This document shows positions 34,239-42,796 of a DNA stretch of 64,000 bases, one piece after another. A program made the translations under genes and the position numbers. Numbering within the stretch: position 1 is the first letter of the stretch; every line of letters begins with the position of its first letter. The stretch comes from Pseudomonadota bacterium (GTDB lineage Bacteria; Myxococcota_A; Polyangia; Polyangiales; Polyangiaceae): NCBI GenBank assembly GCA_023423895.1, contig JAFAER010000011.1:162312-226311 (forward strand), read 5' to 3'. The notes under the pieces are model-generated. The model ran no database searches and was not told the origin of the DNA. It saw only the letters and a program-made list of their open reading frames with translations.

Positions 34239-35122
34239 CGCGCCTCGTAGGCCTTCACGGCCGCGAGGACCTTCGCCCGAGCCGGCTCCGAAATCCGCGC
34301 GAGCGGACCGCGGACGGCGTCCTTCATCCGGCCGTGGTGCGCCAGGGCTGCCTTCACCGGCGAGGGGTTCGCTTCCACGAACATCACCTCGTGCACGCCG
34401 CAGAGCGCGAGGTGCTCGCGACGGGCTTCTTCGAGCTTGCCCTCGAGCCCGAGGCGCGTCGTCTTCGCGACCTCGGCCGGGTAGAGGTTGGACGTCACGC
34501 TGATCACGCCGCGGGCGCCGACCGAGATCATCGGCAGCGTGAGCGCGTCGTCTCCGCAGAGCACGCTGATGCGCGAGCCGATCGTGCGGACGATCTCTTG
34601 CGCGCGAAGCACGTTGCCGGTCGCCTCCTTCACCGCGACGACGTTCGACGCCTGATCGCAGATGCGCGCGAGCGTGTCGGCGGCGAGGTCGATGCTCGTC
34701 CGGCCGGGCACGTTGTAGACGACGACCGGTACGTCGACCGCGGCGGCGACGTCGACGTAGTGCTGGCGGAGGCCTTCCTGCGTCGGCTTGTTGTAGTACG
34801 GGACGACGACCATCACGGCGTCGGCGCCGGCGCGGGCAGCCGCCTGCGAGGCGTTGATCGTGCTCCGGGTCGAGTTCGTGCCCGTCCCGGCGAGGACGAT
34901 GCACTTGCCCTTGGCGAGCTTCACGCAGCGCTTGATCAGCTCGAGCTGCTCTTCATGGTCGAGCGTCGGGCTCTCGCCGGTCGTCCCGCACGGGACGATG
35001 CCCTCGACGCCGCCTGCGATCTGCCCTTCGACGAGCTTGTCGAAGGCATCCCAGTCGATCGAGAGGTCATCTTTGAACGGGGTGACGAGCGCGGTGAACG
35101 TGCCTTCGAAGCGGAGGGTCAT
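34235..35122 (-). CDS. dapA: 4-hydroxy-tetrahydrodipicolinate synthase
   Basis: Condenses pyruvate with aspartate semialdehyde, the first committed step of diaminopimelate/lysine synthesis. 295 residues, typical. Schiff-base Lys165 lies in VVAVKEATGN, Tyr136 in VVVYNVPGRT, and the GTTGESPTL loop is intact (48-53). The ATG at 35122 is the start of the conserved MTLRFEGTFTALVTPF. No leader peptide or lysine riboswitch was recognised in the 163 bp upstream. Confidence 0.96.
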   Translation of the reverse strand: MTLRFEGTFTALVTPFKDDLSIDWDAFDKLVEGQIAGGVEGIVPCGTTGESPTLDHEEQLELIKRCVKLAKGKCIVLAGTGTNSTRSTINASQAAARAGADAVMVVVPYYNKPTQEGLRQHYVDVAAAVDVPVVVYNVPGRTSIDLAADTLARICDQASNVVAVKEATGNVLRAQEIVRTIGSRISVLCGDDALTLPMISVGARGVISVTSNLYPAEVAKTTRLGLEGKLEEARREHLALCGVHEVMFVEANPSPVKAALAHHGRMKDAVRGPLARISEPARAKVLAAVKAYEAR

Positions 35123-35247
35123 GTTGATCGAGCCTTTTTCGTACGGCGTCCGTCGATACGCAAGCGAGGAGGGTGCTCCCGACGCGGAACGAGACCGTGA
35201 GCCTTCTATACACCCACACGCCGGCACACGCCTGCGCGAGCTTCGAT

Positions 35248-35305
35248 GCGTCCGTCACGGACGCGAGCTGCGTGCGAGGCGTCCGTCACGGCCGCGAGCT
35301 GCGTG
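35248..35305. repeat. Two direct 27-bp copies at the DnaJ gene 3' end
   Basis: The 27-bp block at 35248-35274 is repeated at 35279-35305 with one mismatch (period 31). The second block contains the last codons and stop of the DnaJ/TPR gene, so the first is a duplicated copy of that gene end. Each holds CGTCCG-TCA-CGGACG-type dyad symmetry (perfect only in the first). Confidence 0.75.
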
Positions 35306-36152
35306 AACGTCCGAGCCGTACGGCCAGCGCCACGCAGAGCCCGGCGAGATCGGCGCGATCCGGCTCGATCTCGAGCGCGATGGTGAGCTGCGCCAGAGCG
35401 CTCCGATCGCGTCCTTCGGCGAGGTAGAGATACGCGGCCGTGATCCGGTACTCCGCCCGCGTCGAGTCGAGCTCGATCGCGCGCGTCGCCGCGCCGATGG
35501 CCGTCTCGTAGCCCGACTGGGCGCGGAGCAATGCCCGCGCGTAGCGGTGCTGGACGTAAGCCTCCGTCGGGAGCTGCTCGACGACCCGCCTCCAGATCTC
35601 GGCGGCGCCGGACCAGTCGTTCGCCGTCTCCAGCGCGTGGGCCTGACGCCGGTTCATCCGCGTCTTCAGGATGTCCCGCAGGTGGGCGTCGTAGGCGGCG
35701 CGCCTTTCAGGCTTCGTCAGCGTCGCCTCGGCGAGGGTCATCGCGTTGAAGATCGCCTCCACCTTGCCGCGAAGCGGCCCGATGTCCTTCCGGAACCAGC
35801 GGTCCGGATGGTGCTCCCTCGCGAGCGCGAAATACGCGCGCTTGATCGCCTTCGTATCGGCCGTCGCGGCGACCCCGAGCAGGTGGTAGTGGTCCACGCG
35901 ATCGAGCTTCGCGTAGAGATCGGCGATTCGACGCTGCAACTCCGGCGGCATCACGCCTGGCGGGGCCGCGTGCTCCGCCGACACCGAGGGCGAGGCCGCG
36001 TGCTCCGCCGACACCGAGGCCGGAGGCGCCTGCGACGCGGGTCGCGGAGCGCCGTCCGTCTCCGTCTGCGTCTCCGTCTCGGGCTCGGCGTCTTTCGGAG
36101 GAAGGCTGTACCGCATGCGAACGAGGAAGCTGGGCCCGCCGAACGAGCGCAC
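35286..36152 (-). CDS. J-domain protein with TPR-like repeats
   Basis: 288 residues. The N-terminus is Thr/Glu- and Ala/Pro-rich, with a repeat VSAEHAASP/VSAEHAAPP. A J-domain (about 85-150) has the HPD motif in AREHHPDRWF, with the YHLLGVA lead. The C-terminal half has TPR-like helices (ALETANDWSGAAEIWRRVV, AIGAATRAIELDS, ALAQLTIALEIEP). It may recruit Hsp70 to a client or act as an adaptor. The GTG at 36152 is chosen because a strong GGAAGGA site precedes it; an ATG at 36116 would lose 12 residues. It is a lone minus-strand gene between dapA and an SDR gene. Confidence 0.8.
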   Translation of the reverse strand: MRSFGGPSFLVRMRYSLPPKDAEPETETQTETDGAPRPASQAPPASVSAEHAASPSVSAEHAAPPGVMPPELQRRIADLYAKLDRVDHYHLLGVAATADTKAIKRAYFALAREHHPDRWFRKDIGPLRGKVEAIFNAMTLAEATLTKPERRAAYDAHLRDILKTRMNRRQAHALETANDWSGAAEIWRRVVEQLPTEAYVQHRYARALLRAQSGYETAIGAATRAIELDSTRAEYRITAAYLYLAEGRDRSALAQLTIALEIEPDRADLAGLCVALAVRLGRSRSSRP

Positions 36153-36242
36153 CGTCCTTCCTCGTGCTCCTTCTTTCCTGACTCTACCTAGCTGCTTGGC
36201 CCTGCCATGAAAAGCGGATGACGACCGTCCGTCGCGGTCGGC

Positions 36243-37091
36243 TCAGACCTTCATGATCGCCGCCCAGTTGTCGGCGATCTCCTGCGGGGTCCACACCGTG
36301 CTCGTCCCGTCCTTGAACTTGCCCGCGGACTCGACGACCTTGAAGGCGTACATGCGCGCGCCGGCGACCGCGAGGACGTGCCCGGTCTTGTCGCCACACA
36401 GATCACTCGCGAGGAAGAGCGCTGCCGGCGCGATGTGCTCGGGGGTCATCGTCTCCACGTTCTGGAACGTCGGCAGGTCCTCCGTCATCCGGGTCTTCGC
36501 GATCGGCGCGAGCGCGTTGACGGTGATGCGGTGCTTCTGGAGCTCGATGGCCATCGTGCGCGTGAGCCCGTAGATCCCCGCTTTCGCCGCGGCGTAGTTC
36601 GCCTGCCCGAAGTTGCCGAGCATCCCGCTCACGCTGGTCGTGTTGACGATGCGGCCCCCGCCGCCGCGGTTCACCGCGTGTTTCGCGAACGCCTGCGAGA
36701 CGAGGAACGTCCCCTTGAGGTGGACGGAGATGACCGAGTCCCACATCTCCTCGTCCATCTTCATGAACGTCTTGTCGCGGAGGATGCCCGCGTTGTTCAC
36801 GAGAACGTCGACCTTGCCGAACGTCTCGACGCCGAGGGCGATCATCGCCTGGGCGCCCTCGGTCGTCGCGACGGAGTCGTGGCTCGCGACGGCGCGTCCG
36901 CCGGCGGCCTCGATTTCTTTCACCACCGCCTCGGCGGCGCTGGGATCCCCCGCGCCGCTGCCGTCGCGGGCGCCGCCGATGTCGTTGACCACGACGGCGG
37001 CACCCTCCGATGCGAAGAGGAGCGCGTGCGCCCGCCCGATGCCGTTGCCAGCTCCCGTGATGATCGCGACCTTCTCGTCGAGGAGACCCAT
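36243..37091 (-). CDS. Short-chain dehydrogenase/reductase (hydroxyacyl-CoA type)
   Basis: 282 residues. NAD(P) loop GAGNGIGRAH (TGxxxGxG type), NNAG in VLVNNAGILRDK, Ser and YxxxK catalytic residues in TTSVSGMLGNFGQANYAAAKAG, and a C-terminal tail with KDGTSTVWTPQEIADN. The tail and length resemble the dehydrogenase part of peroxisomal-multifunctional-enzyme-type 3-hydroxyacyl-CoA dehydrogenases, so lipid or fatty-acid metabolism is likely. An ATG at 37112 is possible, but the ATG at 37091 is nearer the conserved start. Confidence 0.88.
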   Translation of the reverse strand: MGLLDEKVAIITGAGNGIGRAHALLFASEGAAVVVNDIGGARDGSGAGDPSAAEAVVKEIEAAGGRAVASHDSVATTEGAQAMIALGVETFGKVDVLVNNAGILRDKTFMKMDEEMWDSVISVHLKGTFLVSQAFAKHAVNRGGGGRIVNTTSVSGMLGNFGQANYAAAKAGIYGLTRTMAIELQKHRITVNALAPIAKTRMTEDLPTFQNVETMTPEHIAPAALFLASDLCGDKTGHVLAVAGARMYAFKVVESAGKFKDGTSTVWTPQEIADNWAAIMKV

Positions 37092-37170
37092 GGCAGAGCG
37101 ACGTAGCGACATCGCGACGACGCGGCAAGCACGTCGGATGTGATGGCCTCTCGGCCCGGTCGCCGTGTGC

Positions 37171-38415
37171 TCAGAGCCCGCGGCGTCGGATCATCTCGAC
37201 GAGCGTCGTCCGGTTCACGCCGAGGAGCTGCGCGGCGCGGTTACGGTTGCCGTCGGTTCGCGCCAGCGCCTGCCGGATCAGGTTGTTCTGGTACTCGTCG
37301 ACAGCTGAAAAGAGCTCGACGCCGACATCGGGCAACGTCCGCGGGAAGCTCGGGTTCGAGTCGCGGCGGACGCTCCGGCGCGGCTCGGGCAAGTGGGGGA
37401 GGCCCTCGGGCACCGTCGGGTCGGCCGTCGTCTCCACCTCGGCGATCGTCGGTGCAGGGATCGGCTCGCGGTTCGAGGCCCCGTTCAGCATCGTCCGTAG
37501 CTCCGCCTCGATCGCCGCAGGCACGGACCTCTCGTGCTCGGGCGGCGTCACACGCGCGGGGGCGGGCGCCGAACGAGGCGGTGGCGCGTGCGGCGTGCGT
37601 CGCCCGAAGATGTCCTCGGGTTCGACGTAGGGGCCACGCGCGAGAAGCACTCCGCGCTCGATGGCATTCTCGAGCGCGCGGATGTTGCCCGGCCACGGGT
37701 GCGCCTTGATTGCCTCGAGTGCGCTCTCGGACAATCCGAGAACGTCGTCGCGGCCCGATCGCTCGGCGAGCACACCGCAGAAGTGAGTCGCCAGGAGCTC
37801 GACATCGTCTACCCGCTCGCGCAGCGGTGGCAGCTCGAGGTGGATGACGTCCAGGCGGTAGTAGAGGTCCTCCCGGAAGCGTCCGGCCTTCACCTCTGCC
37901 TGTAGGTCACGGTTGGTCGCCGCCACGATTCGGACGTCGCACTTCACGGCCTTCGTGTCGCCGAGCGGCGTGTACTCGCGCTGCTGCAGCAAACGGAGGA
38001 GCTTGACCTGTACCGTGAGCGGCAGCTCCCCGACCTCGTCGAGGAAAAGCGTCCCGCCTTCGGCGGCCGCGACGAGCCCACGCCGGGTGCCGCTCGCTCC
38101 CGTGAATGCGCCTTTGGCGTGGCCGAAAAGCTCGCTCTCGACGAGCTCGTTCGGAATCGCGCCGCAATTGATCGTCACGAGCTCGGCATTTCGGCGCGAG
38201 CTCGCGTCGTGCAGCGCCGCGACGATGAGCTCCTTGCCCGTCCCGCTCTCGCCCGTCACGAGCACGGTGCACGCGGAGCGAGCCACGCGGTCGATGACGG
38301 TGAGCAAGCCCTCGATGCGAGGATCCTGGCTCACGATCGGCCCGCGACTGGTCATGCGCAGGACCGCGGTTTTCGATTCCAGCTCGGTGACGGCAGAAGA
38401 ACGTGACGTGCTCAT
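37171..38415 (-). CDS. Sigma-54-dependent activator without a receiver domain
   Basis: 414 residues. An AAA+ core (about 25-260) has Walker A GESGTGKE (55-62), the sigma-54 contact loop GAFTGA (102-107) and Walker B LFLDEV (123-128), with the arginine-finger region FREDLYYRLDV. A Pro/Glu-rich linker of about 90 residues follows, then a Fis-type helix-turn-helix (about 370-414, NRNRAAQLLGVNRTTLVEMI). No receiver, GAF or other sensing domain precedes the core: only about 25 residues. In such cases activity may be set by expression level or a partner. No sigma-54 promoter was recognised nearby. Confidence 0.92.
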   Translation of the reverse strand: MSTSRSSAVTELESKTAVLRMTSRGPIVSQDPRIEGLLTVIDRVARSACTVLVTGESGTGKELIVAALHDASSRRNAELVTINCGAIPNELVESELFGHAKGAFTGASGTRRGLVAAAEGGTLFLDEVGELPLTVQVKLLRLLQQREYTPLGDTKAVKCDVRIVAATNRDLQAEVKAGRFREDLYYRLDVIHLELPPLRERVDDVELLATHFCGVLAERSGRDDVLGLSESALEAIKAHPWPGNIRALENAIERGVLLARGPYVEPEDIFGRRTPHAPPPRSAPAPARVTPPEHERSVPAAIEAELRTMLNGASNREPIPAPTIAEVETTADPTVPEGLPHLPEPRRSVRRDSNPSFPRTLPDVGVELFSAVDEYQNNLIRQALARTDGNRNRAAQLLGVNRTTLVEMIRRRGL

Positions 38416-38924
38416 CTCGCGGGGGGCTCGCCTCCCATCATACCGGTTGGGATTGCAAACAGGGGACCGTCAAAGCATGACACGTCCGATGGCCAAATCG
38501 CGGGTTTCTAGCTGCGTGTTCCCGGTGACCCTGGGTCGCCGTCGACCCACGGTGATGCCCGATGCCCCATCCTGCACCTGCGGGGTGCCTGGTTGCTCGC
38601 GCTCGCGGGCCCGTCGGCCAATGCACGAGGTAACGCCCGGCTCGACTCGTTCCGGCATCGATACTGGACGCCTGCACCCTTGTCCCGCCTCGTCCCGCCT
38701 CGTCCCGCCTCGTCCCGCCTTGTCCCGCCTCGTCCCGCCTGCCTCGGCCTCGTCTCCGAGTCACGACCGCCCGCGCACCAAACCCGCCGTCGGTCCGTCG
38801 GTCCATGGCCAGTGCATCCTGCAACCAGCCACGGGCAACGAAGAGACGCGGTCGAAACCAGCGAATTCCTGCACGTGAGGGCGTCGACGCGGCCGTGGTT
38901 GCGGGGTAAGACCAACCGTACGCG
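38416..38924. other. 509-bp gene-free divergent region
   Basis: Lies between the divergent sigma-54 activator and the FHA-GGDEF gene, so it must contain at least two promoters. No convincing -10/-35 pair was found. It holds a 10-bp tandem repeat (38681-38740) and a short GGTTG/CAACC stem close to the FHA-GGDEF start. No open frame looks like a gene. Confidence 0.55.
38681..38740. repeat. Six 10-bp tandem units (CGTCCCGCCT)
   Basis: Exactly six units; the first and fifth begin with T instead of C. A 10-bp period keeps each unit on the same face of the helix. The array is in the divergent control region between the AAA+ activator and the FHA-GGDEF gene. Confidence 0.85.
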
Positions 38925-39977
38925 ATGAAGGATGCCTTCAAGACGCGCAAGATGCAGACGATCCCGCTCCCTCAACCGTCGGAGCCGGCGCAGAGCCAAC
39001 CTGCGTCGAGTCGCGCGTCGGGCATCCCGCTCGCGCCGCCGTCGTCGGACTCGAGCTGGCACACGGGCGACGCCGCTACGGAGCGAACGACCGATCCCGT
39101 CATGGCGGTGCCCAGCGCCGTTCCGGGCGGTAAAGATCGCGCGACGCTCACGATCATCAGCGGGATCAACGCCGGGCAGGTCTACGCGCTCGACGGCACC
39201 GAGCACATCATCGGCCGCGGGACGGAAGCGGACATCTGGGTCGAGGACGGAGGCGTGAGCCGGCGGCATGCGCGGATCACGTGCCGCTCGGACGGGCGGT
39301 ACTTCGTGGAAGATCTCGGCTCGACCAACGGCACCTTCATCGGCGCGCAGCGCGTGCAGCTCTCGGAGGTCCGTCCCGGCGACCGCCTTCAGATCGGTCC
39401 CCACGTCACCCTCCGCTTCCAGATCACCGACGACGCCGAAGAGGAGCTTCAGCGGCGCCTCTACGAGTCGTCGACGCGCGATGCCCTCACCCGGGTCTAC
39501 AACCGGAAGTACTTCACCGAGCGGCTGACCGCCGAGGTCGCGTATTCGCGACGGCATCGCGTGAAGCTGGCCGTTCTCATCCTCGACCTCGACGACTTCA
39601 AGGCGACGAACGACACCTACGGCCATCTCGCCGGCGACATGGTGCTTCGCCTCGTGTCGGCGCAGATGCAGCGGCTCATTCGGGTCGAGGATCTCCTCGC
39701 CCGGTACGGAGGCGAGGAGTTCGTCATCCTCGCCCGCACGACCGGGAAGACGGAGGCGGTGCGGCTCGCCGAGCGCATTCGCGACTCGATCAGCGAGCTC
39801 GAAATCCCCGTCTCGCCGGATCGATCGGTTCGCGGGACGGTCAGCATCGGTGTCGCCGCGCTGCCGGACGTCGCGCCGGACGGTGGACCCACCGAGCTGC
39901 TCGCCCTTGCAGACGCGCGGCTCTATCGCGCGAAGGCCGAGGGAAAGAACCGCGTCTGCGCCGAAGGTGAGCAGTGA
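38925..39977 (+). CDS. FHA-domain diguanylate cyclase
   Basis: 350 residues. A Pro/Ser-rich start is followed by an FHA domain (about 70-150, EHIIGRGTEADIWVEDGGVSRRHAR-type core with GR, S and H). A short coiled coil leads to a GGDEF domain (about 175-345). The active site GGEEF is at 262-266, and a canonical RxxD product-inhibition site (RVED, 253-256) is exactly five residues before it. Thus an active, feedback-inhibited c-di-GMP synthase whose FHA domain may bind a phospho-threonine peptide, linking kinase and c-di-GMP signalling. The stop codon overlaps the next start as GTGA. Confidence 0.93.
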   Translation: MKDAFKTRKMQTIPLPQPSEPAQSQPASSRASGIPLAPPSSDSSWHTGDAATERTTDPVMAVPSAVPGGKDRATLTIISGINAGQVYALDGTEHIIGRGTEADIWVEDGGVSRRHARITCRSDGRYFVEDLGSTNGTFIGAQRVQLSEVRPGDRLQIGPHVTLRFQITDDAEEELQRRLYESSTRDALTRVYNRKYFTERLTAEVAYSRRHRVKLAVLILDLDDFKATNDTYGHLAGDMVLRLVSAQMQRLIRVEDLLARYGGEEFVILARTTGKTEAVRLAERIRDSISELEIPVSPDRSVRGTVSIGVAALPDVAPDGGPTELLALADARLYRAKAEGKNRVCAEGEQ

Positions 39978-41473
39978 GCATCGTTCGCGCTCGCTGTTCG
40001 TTGCTCGTCGCCGCGCTGCTCGCGTCGTGCTCGAGCGACGAGCCTGCAGCGGAAGAGCGAGGCCCCTCCGAGGTCACCTTCCCGCAGGACTTCATGTGGG
40101 GCTCGGCAAGCGCTGCGTTCCAGGTGGAGAAGGGGCTCGGGAACACCGACTGGGGCCTCTGGGTCGCCACGCCCGGCAAGATCGCGAACGGCGACGCTCC
40201 CGACGTCGGCGGTGCAGACGCGCTCGCGCACATCGCCGAAGACGTCGCTCTACTGAAGGCTGCCAACCAGAACACGTATCGCTTCTCGATCGAATGGGCG
40301 CGCATCTATCCCACGCGCGCCGCGTTCGACGCCGACGCCCCCGACGCCACCGCGGTCGCTGCCTACGATGCGCTCTTCGCAGCGCTCCGCGGCGCTGGGA
40401 TCCGCCCGTTCGTGACGATGCAGCACTTCACGCTGCCTGACTACCTGTCCGATCCGCGCAAGCCGGAGGAGCCGCAGGGATGGGAGCGGCCGGACACCGT
40501 CGACGCGTTCGCGACGTGGTGCTCGCGCATCGCCGGGCGCTGGGGAGGTGAGGTGGACTGGTGGGTGACCATCAACGAGCCGATGGTCGCGCCGATCGCC
40601 GGGTACGTGCAGGGCTCGTTCCCTCCGGGGGTCGTGCTGAAGATCAGCCGCGCGCTCGAGGTGGGACGCAAAGAGGTCCTCGGTCACGCGAAGTGTTACG
40701 ACGCGATCAAAGCGGCGGACACGAAGGATGCGGACGGCGACGGCAAGGCGTCGTGGGTCGGCATCGTCCAGCATCAGCGCGCCGTCGAGCCCGAGACCCC
40801 GGACGAGCCCGCCGATGTCGCCGCGGCCGATCGCGTCCGTTACCTGAACAACCTCTGGTTCATCAACGCCGTCGTCCGTGGCGACTGGGACGACGACTTC
40901 GACGGCAAGCTCGACGGACCGAACGACCGGCGCGCGGATCCGGCGCTCGCGAACCGCTCCGATTTTCTCGGCATCAACTACTACTCGGCGCTCACGGCGA
41001 GCGCGCGTGGTCTCGTCCTCCCCGTCGTGGACGCGGCGATCCGCCAGGAGCGGCTCCTCACCGAGCGCCCGAAGACGGACTTCTTCTGGGACATCTACCC
41101 GGAGGGGCTACGCGTCGTGCTCGAGGAGGTACGGCCGTACAATTTGCCGATCGTGATCACCGAGAACGGGATCGCCGACTCCGCCGACAAGAACCGCGCG
41201 CGCTTCGTCCTCGAGCACCTCTTCCAGCTCGGGCTCGCCCGCGACTCGGGGCTCGACATTCGCGGCTACATGTACTGGTCGCTGATCGACAACTTCGAGT
41301 GGGCGGCTGGGTTCTGTCCCCGCTTCGGTCTTCACACCGTCGATCGCACGACGGCCGCCCGGGTCGCTCGTCCGAGCACGTCTGCGTACGCAAACGCCGC
41401 GAGGACGGGGAAGGTCACGCGCTCGGAGATCGAAGCGCTCCCTCCTTACGGCGACCCGAGCTACTGCGAGTGA
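39974..41473 (+). CDS. Glycoside hydrolase family 1 (beta-glucosidase-like) lipoprotein
   Basis: 499 residues from a GTG at 39974. The N-terminus is a lipoprotein signal ending LLASCSS. The GH1 barrel starts at FMWGSASAAFQVE. The acid/base Glu lies in TINEP and the nucleophile Glu in ITENGIAD; YWSLIDNFEWAAGF and FGLHTVDR complete the family pattern. Cell-surface or periplasmic sugar hydrolysis is likely; which sugar is unknown. It is translationally coupled to the diguanylate cyclase (GTGA overlap), an unusual pair. A 57-residue Asp/Ala-rich insert (PETPDEPADVAAA) lies mid-protein. Confidence 0.9.
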   Translation: MSIVRARCSLLVAALLASCSSDEPAAEERGPSEVTFPQDFMWGSASAAFQVEKGLGNTDWGLWVATPGKIANGDAPDVGGADALAHIAEDVALLKAANQNTYRFSIEWARIYPTRAAFDADAPDATAVAAYDALFAALRGAGIRPFVTMQHFTLPDYLSDPRKPEEPQGWERPDTVDAFATWCSRIAGRWGGEVDWWVTINEPMVAPIAGYVQGSFPPGVVLKISRALEVGRKEVLGHAKCYDAIKAADTKDADGDGKASWVGIVQHQRAVEPETPDEPADVAAADRVRYLNNLWFINAVVRGDWDDDFDGKLDGPNDRRADPALANRSDFLGINYYSALTASARGLVLPVVDAAIRQERLLTERPKTDFFWDIYPEGLRVVLEEVRPYNLPIVITENGIADSADKNRARFVLEHLFQLGLARDSGLDIRGYMYWSLIDNFEWAAGFCPRFGLHTVDRTTAARVARPSTSAYANAARTGKVTRSEIEALPPYGDPSYCE

Positions 41474-41566
41474 CGACGCGAGTGTCGGGGGGGCCGGCGG
41501 CGGTGCGCGCCATCCCGCACTTGACGCCCGCTGTTCAGCTGCTGACATGGTGGATGAGCGGGGGTG

Positions 41567-42595
41567 ATGGGGCGGCGGCGGTCATTCCAGAAGGTCGCGG
41601 AGCGGGCACGCGAGGCCGGGACGTTCGCGGAGCTCGGTGACGTCATCGTCGAGGCGTCGCGCGATCTGCTCGGCGTGTCGGGGGCATGCTTGATGCCCAT
41701 CCCCCCGCGGTCGCCGATCGGCGACGGCGCGACGGCCTTCCACGAGCAGTTCTCGTCCGAGCACATGCGCGAGCAGACGTTGCAGTGGTTCCCCGCCACG
41801 ATCCGCGACGTCGGGTCGATTCAGCAGCTCGCGCGAGGCCCCTTCTGTGCGTTCGACGTGAACGAGCGGATGAGGAGCACGCCCTTCTCGCGGTCCGAGA
41901 CGTTCAACGAGTACTGGCGCCCGTGTCGGATCGAGCGTCAGCTCCTCGCGATCTGGCAAGAGGCTTCCGGCGCAACAGGGTTCCTCTGTGCATCCCGCAC
42001 GTCGTCGGAGCCCGCCTTCGACGGCGAAGACATGGCGCAGTTCTCGATGCTCGGTCGGATCGCCGAGCGCGAGTCGGCCCGCATTTCCACGACGCTCATC
42101 GACCGCGTGACGGAGCTGTTCGCCGCGCTTTCGGTCGGCGTGCCGATGCCGTGTGCTCTGTTCGATTCGATCGGCCGCGTGCTCTGGAGGTCGGAGCTGG
42201 CGGTCGACGAGCTCGAGGCGCGCCACCTGGAATGGTCGGGGCTGGCGCTGAGCTGCCTCAAGAGTGGGGTGAGGACGAAGAACGCCGGCGACCTCTTCGC
42301 GCAGAGGATCGAGACGACCAGCGGTACACCGACGGCGTTCGTCGTGCGCAACTCGGTGGCCGCGAGCGCGCCTGCGCGCGTCGACGACGCGATCGTCGCC
42401 TGGCGACTCACGGCCCGGGAGAGCGACGTCCTCGAACAGCTCGCCCAGGGGCGCGCGAACAAGGAGATCGCGCAGGCGCTCGGGATCAGCACGAGGACGG
42501 TCGAGGTCCACATCACGAGCCTCCTCTCGAAGTCGGGATGTTCGTCGCGCAGCGAGCTCCTGGCACGACTCTGGAATGCGAGCTTCGCGCGTTAG
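41567..42595 (+). CDS. LuxR-type regulator
   Basis: 342 residues. The C-terminus (about 278-340) is a LuxR/NarL helix-turn-helix: LTARESDVLEQLAQGRANKEIAQALGI, then STRTVEVHITSLLSKSG. The N-terminal 270 residues look like a GAF/PAS-type sensing part (VIVEASRDLLGVSGACLMP) but no specific family is certain. An in-frame GTG precedes the ATG by one codon. It is 90 bp after the GH1 gene on the same strand, possibly one transcript. Ligand unknown. Confidence 0.85.
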   Translation: MGRRRSFQKVAERAREAGTFAELGDVIVEASRDLLGVSGACLMPIPPRSPIGDGATAFHEQFSSEHMREQTLQWFPATIRDVGSIQQLARGPFCAFDVNERMRSTPFSRSETFNEYWRPCRIERQLLAIWQEASGATGFLCASRTSSEPAFDGEDMAQFSMLGRIAERESARISTTLIDRVTELFAALSVGVPMPCALFDSIGRVLWRSELAVDELEARHLEWSGLALSCLKSGVRTKNAGDLFAQRIETTSGTPTAFVVRNSVAASAPARVDDAIVAWRLTARESDVLEQLAQGRANKEIAQALGISTRTVEVHITSLLSKSGCSSRSELLARLWNASFAR

Positions 42596-42602
42596 CCTGC
42601 GA

Positions 42603-42645
42603 CGGCGAGGCGCGGAGCGAGGCGCGAGCGAGGCGCGAGGACGCG
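42603..42645. repeat. Short irregular GCGAGGCGC repeat
   Basis: Three to four imperfect units of about 10-12 bp (gcgaggcgcgga type) just after the LuxR-type gene. Part of the gene-free 201 bp before the SCP2 gene. No function seen. Confidence 0.5.
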
Positions 42646-42693
42646 GCGAGGAGGAAACGCGCCGGGCCAACGAGTCGCACGCGAAAGCGAGCC

Positions 42694-42722
42694 TTGACCC
42701 GTCCAAGGCGCCCTGATACCCC
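42694..42722 (+). promoter_or_regulatory. Possible promoter of the SCP2 gene
   Basis: TTGACC and TACCCC are separated by 17 bases, about 75 bases before the SCP2 ATG. The -35 is 5 of 6 matched; the -10 is weak. Proposed only because the SCP2 gene is 201 bp after the previous gene. Confidence 0.3.
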
Positions 42723-42796
42723 ACTGAACCGTCATTCATTCGCGCCGCCCTGCGCGGCGTCAGGACCAACCCCGGATCGTATCGAGGAGCACGCCC

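Noticed and set aside
35123..35247. Lysine riboswitch before dapA
   Set aside because: The 160-bp leader lacks the long five-stem layout and conserved words of the lysine riboswitch. No RNA structure beyond the small dyads was seen.
38681..38740. CRISPR array
   Set aside because: Six contiguous 10-bp units without spacers cannot be a CRISPR; no cas genes are in the window. The same holds for the 9-, 11-, 18- and 22-bp arrays.
37092..38924. Sigma-54 promoter (TGGCAC-N5-TTGC type) near the AAA+ activator
   Set aside because: Gap regions on both sides were read on both strands. No GG...GC pair with the right 10-base spacing was convincing.
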